DNA of 40,923 nucleotides from Chloroflexota bacterium. GTDB lineage: Bacteria; Chloroflexota; Anaerolineae; Aggregatilineales; Ch27. Positions 36,011 to 40,923 of the stretch are shown one piece after another. A model generated the notes under the pieces. It had not been told where the DNA came from and did no database searches. It saw only the letters and a list, made by a program, of their open reading frames with translations. The DNA is taken from NCBI GenBank assembly GCA_019873685.1, contig JAIOAT010000031.1:1-40923 (forward strand), read 5' to 3'. Numbering within the stretch: the stretch's first letter is position 1; each line of letters starts with the position of its first letter. The position numbers were made by a program, and so were the translations under genes.

Positions 36011-36041
36011 CAAATAAACGGCTCGGCGGAGGGCCGACCCG
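36011..36041 (-). terminator. Riboswitch 2 terminator
   Basis: On the plus strand CGGCTCGGC (36019-36027) pairs with GCCGACCCG (36033-36041), with one mismatch and a 5-base loop. On the minus strand the T-rich TTTATTTG follows (36018 to 36011). It lies about 30 bases before the btuD start and is the likely off-state structure. Confidence 0.72.
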
Positions 36042-36091
36042 TTCATGGTGGTCACCTGCTCAGCCTGTGCTGGCGCCTGCCTCCCCTCCGC
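36026..36091 (-). promoter_or_regulatory. Antiterminator pairing of riboswitch 2
   Basis: In the minus-strand RNA GCGGAGGG (plus 36084-36091) is perfectly complementary over eight bases to CCCTCCGC (plus 36026-36033), which covers the loop and edges of the terminator stem. The two pairings cannot coexist. Traced by hand. Confidence 0.5.
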
Positions 36092-36106
36092 GAAAGGTAG
36101 GAACCC

Positions 36107-36218
36107 GGCCAGGGTGGTCGTCCGGACTGACGGGTTGGACCCGATCACCGTTGCGGGGCAGCGCCGGATTCGCACCGGCTTCGCCATACAGGCCTGTAAC
36201 TCAGGCCCGCCCCTGACC
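36107..36218 (-). ncRNA. Cobalamin riboswitch aptamer (btuD leader)
   Basis: The minus strand reads GCCGGTGCGAATCCGGC followed by GCTGCCCCGCAACGGTGA, the conserved B12 aptamer core. A P1 stem can form between GGTCAGGG (plus 36211-36218) and CCCTGGCC (plus 36107-36114) with one G-U pair. A promoter lies just upstream and a terminator just downstream. Confidence 0.92.
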
Positions 36219-36243
36219 AGAGCAGTTGTGACGATATGCAGGA

Positions 36244-36272
36244 AGCGTAGCACACGCCCCGGCCAAATGCAA
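36244..36272 (-). promoter_or_regulatory. Promoter of the btuD riboswitch transcript
   Basis: On the minus strand TTGCAT (plus 36267-36272), a 17-base spacer ending in TGC, then TACGCT (plus 36244-36249). The -10 is weak apart from the TG extension. Confidence 0.4.
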
Positions 36273-36331
36273 GCATCTTGGGCCGTTTGCAGGTACAATC
36301 GAGATGTGAGTCGGGTGAATTGGATTACCGG

Positions 36332-37498
36332 ATGATGAGTAACCAGGAAACGTTTCTCAACAATCGCTACCGCCTGATCGCCCAGCAGGGATCAGGCGGT
36401 ATGGCCGTGATCTACAAAGCTTACGACCAGGAGCTTGGCCGCATGGTGGCCATCAAGATTCTGCGGCCCAGCCTGATCTCCGATCCTTCCTTTCTGGAGC
36501 GCTTCCGCAATGAGGCGCGCAGCGTCGCCCGCCTGAGCCACCCCAATATCGTCACCGTGCATGATGTCGGCCAGTCCGGCAAGACACACTACATCGTCAT
36601 GGAATTCGTCGACGGCCAGGACCTGAAGAAGCTCATCCGCACTGAGGCGCCTTTCCGGGTAGAGCGGGCGCTGGACATCGCCATCAAGATTTGCGCCGGC
36701 GTTGGCTATGCTCACCGCTCTGGCCTCGTACATGCGGATGTCAAGCCGCAGAACGTGCTGGTTGCCGAAGGCGACATTGTCAAAGTTACCGATTTCGGTA
36801 TCGCTCAGGCGCTTTCCGATGCCTCAATCGGGGAGAAGCAGCGTGTCGTCTGGGGCAGCCCGCACTACTTCTCGCCGGAACAGGCCCAGGGTGAGCGCCC
36901 TACCCCTGCCTCTGACGTATATTCGATCGGCATCGTGCTCTTTGAAATGCTCACCGGTCGCCTGCCCTTCATCGGCGCCGACCAGCAGGAACTGGCGCTG
37001 GCCCACATCCAGCAGGAACCACCGCACGTCAGCGACTTCAACCCGGCCATCCCCCCGGAACTGGATCAGATTGTCCAGAAGGTGATGTCCAAGGAACCAG
37101 CCTCCCGCTACCGCACTGCTGACCAGCTTGGCCGGATTCTGATCACCTACCTCCGGCAGGGCCACCAGGCCACCAACCAGTTCGTCGCACCGGTCACTGT
37201 GCGCCCCGCCGCGCCGACCGTGGCTACCGCGCCCGTGAGCAGCGGCCTGCCCACCCAGGCCGCTCAGCCGCCCTACCAGCAGCAAACCTCAGCGGCTGGC
37301 TCCTGGACGCCACCTCCCTATACCCCCCCGGTGCAGGCTCAGGTTCCTGCCAGAGGGCCGGCACGCCATACGCTCCGGGAAATCGAGACCACTGAGCAGG
37401 TCAATAATGTGGTCACCGTCATCCTGATCCTGCTGGCAATGATGGCGGTTCTGGGCCTGATCCCGCTTGGTCTGACCATTTTGGCGGCGTATCGCTGA
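36332..37498 (+). CDS. PknB-like Ser/Thr protein kinase with C-terminal membrane anchor
   Basis: A 388-residue kinase. The catalytic domain (about 13-275) has the Gly loop GSGGMAVIYKA (20-30), Lys42 (VAIK), the catalytic loop VHADVKPQN (133-141) and DFG (154-156). The Arg of the usual HRD is Ala (A135), so this is a non-RD kinase. A Pro/Gln/Thr-rich linker (about 283-345) leads to one C-terminal membrane segment (about 360-385) with almost nothing outside, so there is no PASTA or other sensor domain. ATG 36332 or 36335 is used because the frame upstream overlaps the promoter region. Possible readers of its product include the FHA protein at 22678. Confidence 0.9.
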   Translation: MMSNQETFLNNRYRLIAQQGSGGMAVIYKAYDQELGRMVAIKILRPSLISDPSFLERFRNEARSVARLSHPNIVTVHDVGQSGKTHYIVMEFVDGQDLKKLIRTEAPFRVERALDIAIKICAGVGYAHRSGLVHADVKPQNVLVAEGDIVKVTDFGIAQALSDASIGEKQRVVWGSPHYFSPEQAQGERPTPASDVYSIGIVLFEMLTGRLPFIGADQQELALAHIQQEPPHVSDFNPAIPPELDQIVQKVMSKEPASRYRTADQLGRILITYLRQGHQATNQFVAPVTVRPAAPTVATAPVSSGLPTQAAQPPYQQQTSAAGSWTPPPYTPPVQAQVPARGPARHTLREIETTEQVNNVVTVILILLAMMAVLGLIPLGLTILAAYR

Positions 37499-37597
37499 TA
37501 CGAGGGCCAGGGGTCAGCATACCTGGATAATTTCCATATCTTGTTATAGATAGACTAATAATACAACAATGATGTGGAGTTTTGTCCAGCGTAACGG

Positions 37598-37603
37598 TAT
37601 AAT
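37598..37603 (+). promoter_or_regulatory. -10 element of the ftsH promoter
   Basis: A perfect TATAAT in an AT-rich block (37520-37620) that stands out in this GC-rich window. The -35 (TGGAGT near 37575) is weak. The start codon is about 108 bases downstream. Confidence 0.45.
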
Positions 37604-37625
37604 TTTACATAGAGGGTCTACTAAC

Positions 37626-37653
37626 CGGCGGCCTTCAGCGCCGATCGTTTTTT
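37626..37653 (+). terminator. Terminator-like hairpin in the ftsH leader
   Basis: CGGCG (37626-37630) pairs with CGCCG (37639-37643) around an 8-base loop, and a run of six T follows at 37648-37653. It lies between the promoter and the ftsH start, so it could act as an attenuator. The stem is only five pairs. Confidence 0.4.
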
Positions 37654-37710
37654 CCGTCCCTGCCGCTGGGAATGTCAGCTGCCCACTGGCTAAGGTGGAG
37701 GAACCTGGTA

Positions 37711-39642
37711 GTGAACAATTCTCGGTATCGTAACTTTCTGGTGTACATCCTGGTGGGTATTGCTATTCTCGTCATCACCATGAGCTTCTGGGGCAATAAC
37801 ACCAGTGTTCCTGAAATCTCCCTGAGCGAGCTGGCCCAGGATATCAACGCCGGGCGCGTTCAGCGTCTCGTCGTCGCTGACAACGAGATCACGGCGCGTT
37901 ATCTGGACGGCAGCACGGCGGTCAGCCGCAAGGACCCCAGCCTGCCCGCGCCGGAGCAACTGCTTGCGCTGGGAGTTGACCCGCAGAAGCTTCAGTCCAT
38001 CGACCTGCAGAACGCTGCACCCAGCAACATCGGCGCCTGGCTGGGCATCCTGAGCAGTATCCTGCCCCTGCTGTTGCTCGGCGGGTTTATCTACCTGATG
38101 CTCCGGCAGGCCCAGGGTTCCAATAATCAGGCTCTCTCCTTCGGCAAGAGCCGTGCCCGCATGTTCACCAGCGATCAGCCGACGGTGACCTTCAACGATG
38201 TCGCCGGGGTTGACGAGGCCAAAGAGGAACTGCGCGAAGTTGTCGAATTCCTCAAAGAACCGGAGAAGTTCATCCAGCTTGGCGCGCGCATCCCCAAGGG
38301 TGTGCTGCTGGTCGGCAGCCCCGGCACTGGCAAGACCCTGTTGGCCAAGGCTGTCGCCGGGGAAGCTGGCGTGCCCTTCTTCAGCATCTCCGGTTCGGAG
38401 TTCGTCGAGATGTTCGTTGGCGTGGGCGCCAGCCGCGTGCGTGACCTGTTTGACCAGGCCAAACGGCACAGCCCGTGCATCGTCTTCGTCGATGAGATCG
38501 ACGCCGTTGGGCGGCATCGCGGCGCAGGGCTGGGCGGCAGCCATGATGAACGTGAGCAAACCCTGAACCAGATCCTGGTAGAGATGGATGGCTTCGACAC
38601 TGACACCAACGTGATCGTCATCGCCGCCACCAACCGCCCGGATATCCTCGACCCGGCTCTGATGCGTCCGGGCCGCTTTGACCGTCGTGTCGTGCTAGAC
38701 CGGCCCGATCTGCGCGGTCGTGAGGAAATCCTCAAGGTGCATGTCAAGGGCAAGCCACTGGCCAGCGATGTCGACCTCCACGCCCTGGCCAAAGCAACGC
38801 CGGGGTTCGTCGGCGCCGACATTGAGAATCTCGTCAACGAGGCGGCCATTGTCGCCGCCCGCAAGAACAAAAAGAGTATCTCCCAGCGTGACTTTGAAGA
38901 GGCGATCGAGCGCGTCCTGCTCGGCCCGGAGCGCAAGAGCCGGATCATCACCGAACGCGAACGCCAGCTGGTGGCCTACCATGAAGCCGGGCACGCGGTG
39001 GCTTTTCACATGTTGCCCTATAGCGATCCCGTGCGCAAAGTGACTATTGTGCCGCGCGGCATGGCCGGCGGAGTCACCTGGAGCATGCCGGAAGAGGACA
39101 TCAACTACGTCACCGCCAGCCGGCTGCGCGCCCAGATCGCTGGCGCACTGGGTGGTCGCGCCGCCGAGGAGATCGTCTTTGGCGAGGTGACCACCGGCGC
39201 AATGAGCGACCTGGATCAGGTCACCAAGATTGCCCGCTCGATGGTCAAGCGTTACGGCATGAGCGATAAGCTGGGGCCGATCATCTTCGGCCAGAAGGAA
39301 GAGCTGGTCTTCCTGGGCCGCGAGATCGGTGAGCAGCGGGACTACAGCGAGCACGTCGCCGAGGAAATCGATCACGAGGTCAGCAAGATCATCAGCGAGG
39401 AATATGAGCGCGTCAAGAAGCTGCTGATCGAAAACCGCGACAAGCTTGACCTGCTCGTCCAGCACCTGCTGGAGGTGGAGACCATCAACCAGGAGGAATT
39501 TCTGGCCCTGATGGGCGAGAAGGTCGTCCCGGAGTTTGACCCGCTGGCAGTGAAGGACGCCGCCAGGCGCAAGGCAGCCAGCGATGGCGACGAAAGTCCC
39601 TCCGCCCCCAAACTGGGGACGGCTCCCAGCCCGGCCCGCTGA
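37711..39642 (+). CDS. ftsH: ATP-dependent zinc metalloprotease FtsH
   Basis: A 643-residue membrane-bound AAA+ protease that removes damaged membrane and regulatory proteins. Two membrane segments (about 9-28 and 111-133) flank an extracytoplasmic domain. The AAA module has Walker A GSPGTGKT (202-209), Walker B VFVDEID and the second region of homology ([19 protein letters not shown]). The zinc site is HEAGH (H424, E425, H428), with a later Asp in SDLDQVT. GTG at 37711 is chosen over ATG 37672 because GGAGG (37697-37701) precedes it and MNNSRYRNF is the usual type of FtsH start. A convergent terminator follows. Confidence 0.95.
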   Translation: MNNSRYRNFLVYILVGIAILVITMSFWGNNTSVPEISLSELAQDINAGRVQRLVVADNEITARYLDGSTAVSRKDPSLPAPEQLLALGVDPQKLQSIDLQNAAPSNIGAWLGILSSILPLLLLGGFIYLMLRQAQGSNNQALSFGKSRARMFTSDQPTVTFNDVAGVDEAKEELREVVEFLKEPEKFIQLGARIPKGVLLVGSPGTGKTLLAKAVAGEAGVPFFSISGSEFVEMFVGVGASRVRDLFDQAKRHSPCIVFVDEIDAVGRHRGAGLGGSHDEREQTLNQILVEMDGFDTDTNVIVIAATNRPDILDPALMRPGRFDRRVVLDRPDLRGREEILKVHVKGKPLASDVDLHALAKATPGFVGADIENLVNEAAIVAARKNKKSISQRDFEEAIERVLLGPERKSRIITERERQLVAYHEAGHAVAFHMLPYSDPVRKVTIVPRGMAGGVTWSMPEEDINYVTASRLRAQIAGALGGRAAEEIVFGEVTTGAMSDLDQVTKIARSMVKRYGMSDKLGPIIFGQKEELVFLGREIGEQRDYSEHVAEEIDHEVSKIISEEYERVKKLLIENRDKLDLLVQHLLEVETINQEEFLALMGEKVVPEFDPLAVKDAARRKAASDGDESPSAPKLGTAPSPAR

Positions 39643-39667
39643 TCCCCCCGCCGTATCACCAGTGAAT

Positions 39668-39699
39668 CAGGGGCGTCGCCCGCGTGGACGACGCCCCTG
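39668..39699 (+). terminator. Terminator of ftsH
   Basis: CAGGGGCGTCG (39668-39678) pairs perfectly over 11 bases with CGACGCCCCTG (39689-39699) around a 10-base loop. Only TTG follows, so it resembles the T-poor hairpins seen elsewhere in this window. Confidence 0.6.
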
Positions 39700-39710
39700 T
39701 TGCTAGAACC

Positions 39711-39738
39711 AGCGGCCCCATCCGGGGACGGGGCCGCT
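39711..39738 (-). terminator. Terminator of ileS
   Basis: AGCGGCCCC (39711-39719) pairs perfectly over 9 bases with GGGGCCGCT (39730-39738). It lies 32 bases past the ileS stop on the minus strand, which continues GGTTCTAG, a weak T-tract. Confidence 0.55.
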
Positions 39739-39770
39739 GAACATCTCATGCTTCACCTGCAGACAGTCGT

Positions 39771-40923
39771 TTACCCGACCCGCCGCACGCTCAACACCAG
39801 TTCTTCGTCATCGATCGTGAACGCCTGGCTGAATGCACCCTCCGGAGGTTCGGCTGCCAGCACAGACTCGGCCAGCGTTTCGCCGGCCACGTAATCACGG
39901 TGCGCGGCCAGCGCCCTGGCAACCCGCTCCGAGCCGCTGAAGGTCACTGCAATACGATCGCTGATCTCAAAGTCGGCGTCGCGGCGCATCATCTGCACCC
40001 GCCGGACAATCTCGCGGGCCAGCCCTTCCAGGATCAGGTCTTCCGTCAGCGCCGTGCGCAGAGCAGCCAGGTATCCGGCTTCTTCGGCTACAGCATACCC
40101 TTCCGCGGCGCCCTGGCGCACCTCGCATTCGTCCGGCGCCACCTCATACGTCTGGCCGTCGAGCGTCACCTGGATCGGCTGTCCGCTCAGCAGCGCCCTG
40201 GCCCAGGCTGCCACCTCTGCCGGATCGCCTTCGCGCAGGACCTTTTGCACCCGGGGGAAATCCTTGCCGAACTTGCGGCCAAGCTTGGCTGGCAGCGGGT
40301 TCAGCGTATAGGTGACCACCGCATCGGCGCTATCCAGCACGTTCACCTGCTTGACATTCAACTCGCTGGCGATCAGGTCACTCAGCGTCTGAACGATCTC
40401 ACGCTCCGCCGGGAAGCGCACCGCAAAGGCCGCCTCCTGCAGCGGCTGGCGGACGCGCAGGTTGGCGCTCTCGCGTGCGGCGCGCCCCAGGCTGACCAGC
40501 CGTTGCGCCAGCGCCATCGCTCCCATCAGATCGCGATCGATCAGTTGCTCGTTGGCGACCGGCCAGCGGGCCAGGTGTACGCTTTCCGGCGCATCCGGCT
40601 GCACCGAGGCCACCAGATTGCGGTAGATGGTCTCCGCCATGAACGGCATGGCCGGGGCCAGCAGGTAGGCCAGCGTGGTCAGGCACTCGTACAGCGTGGC
40701 ATAGGCGCTGAGCTTGTCAGTATCGTCCTCGCTCTTCCAGAAGCGCCGACGCGACAGGCGCACATACCAGTTGCTCAGTTCCTCCACAAACGTCTGGATC
40801 GGCCTGGTAGCGCCCGGCACGTCATAGCTCTCATAGGCTTCGGTCACCCGCCGCACCAGCGCGTGCAACTCCGCCAGCACCCAGCGATCCAGCGGATCGC
40901 GTTCGGCCACTGGCGGTTTTTTG
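39771..40923 (-). CDS. ileS: Isoleucyl-tRNA synthetase, C-terminal part (partial)
   Basis: The last 384 or so residues of IleRS; the catalytic domain lies beyond the window end. The segment opens with DPLDRWVLAELHALV, the start of the anticodon-binding helical domain, followed by ELSNWYVRLSRRRFW and LAPAMPFMAETIYRNL. The tail carries EDLILEGLAREIVRRVQMMRRDADFEI (here split for length: EDLILEGLAREIVRR then VQMMRRDADFEI), as in the eukaryal-like IleRS2 type, and lacks the Cys-rich zinc finger that ends the common bacterial type. No start is present in the window: the apparent Met at 40910 is an internal GTG Val codon. Confidence 0.93.
   Translation of the reverse strand, partial: KKPPVAERDPLDRWVLAELHALVRRVTEAYESYDVPGATRPIQTFVEELSNWYVRLSRRRFWKSEDDTDKLSAYATLYECLTTLAYLLAPAMPFMAETIYRNLVASVQPDAPESVHLARWPVANEQLIDRDLMGAMALAQRLVSLGRAARESANLRVRQPLQEAAFAVRFPAEREIVQTLSDLIASELNVKQVNVLDSADAVVTYTLNPLPAKLGRKFGKDFPRVQKVLREGDPAEVAAWARALLSGQPIQVTLDGQTYEVAPDECEVRQGAAEGYAVAEEAGYLAALRTALTEDLILEGLAREIVRRVQMMRRDADFEISDRIAVTFSGSERVARALAAHRDYVAGETLAESVLAAEPPEGAFSQAFTIDDEELVLSVRRVG

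Larger units (their letters stand above)
35986..36331. other. Divergent region between btuD and the Ser/Thr kinase
   Basis: About 345 bases without a gene. It carries the second cobalamin riboswitch with its promoter and terminator on the minus strand. On the plus strand a weak TACAAT at 36294-36299 lies about 35 bases before the kinase start. A 7-bp perfect hairpin (35994-36010) lies just before the btuD ribosome site. Confidence 0.6.

Noticed and set aside
35900..36298. A 132-residue minus-strand open frame upstream of btuD
   Set aside because: It is a chance translation of the cobalamin riboswitch and its expression platform.
37507..37526. CCAGG/CCTGG hairpin after the kinase stop
   Set aside because: Only five pairs and no T-run, so it is not supported as a terminator.

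Overview
The window is a GC-rich bacterial chromosome segment whose gene content fits Chloroflexota, probably Anaerolineae-like. The taxonomic call is an inference. It rests on a compact Tad locus led by a cytosolic two-component pair, lipoproteins with long Thr-Pro linkers, FHA/receiver proteins, an amylosucrase and a PknB-like kinase beside ftsH. I see no tRNA, rRNA, CRISPR array, insertion sequence or phage gene. The window starts in or beside a small membrane protein gene and ends inside ileS.

Layout. (1) 510-8681, plus strand: a NarL-type response regulator and a soluble DegS-like histidine kinase, then cpaB, a receiver-fused cpaE/tadZ, cpaF/tadA, tadB and tadC. This is the inner-membrane motor and platform of a Tad/Flp-type pilus without a visible pilin. 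(2) 8705-11319, plus strand: comF, hpf and an unrecognised protein with a degenerate nucleotidyltransferase look. (3) 11330-25930, minus strand: two family-2 glycosyltransferases and a PhnD-like lipoprotein that overlap by a few bases; an exported FlgD-Ig-like protein; a TolB/WD40-like lipoprotein; folC-lon-AlbA_2/GHKL protein; an FHA-receiver-FHA protein; and an amylosucrase. (4) 26195-29488, plus strand: a promoter, a cobalamin riboswitch, a BtuC-like permease, a tandemly duplicated BtuF-like binding protein and a terminator. (5) 29551-34917: rbsK (plus), convergent with pckA and ppdK (both minus). (6) 35161-36272, minus strand: the matching BtuD-like ATPase with its own promoter and second cobalamin riboswitch. 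(7) 36332-39642, plus strand: a Ser/Thr kinase and ftsH, convergent with ileS (minus).

How the genes fit together. The clearest system is a B12 importer split into two separately riboswitch-controlled units about 6 kb apart. The first holds the permease and a double binding protein, the second the ATPase. In both leaders mutually exclusive helices can be traced by hand: an antiterminator against a terminator, and in the first leader the terminator arm also covers a Shine-Dalgarno sequence. Other notable points are a repeated extended -10 promoter motif (TGnTAnnnT), an FHA-REC-FHA protein, a kinase with HAD in place of HRD and no sensor domain, and an ileS C-terminus of the eukaryal-like type.
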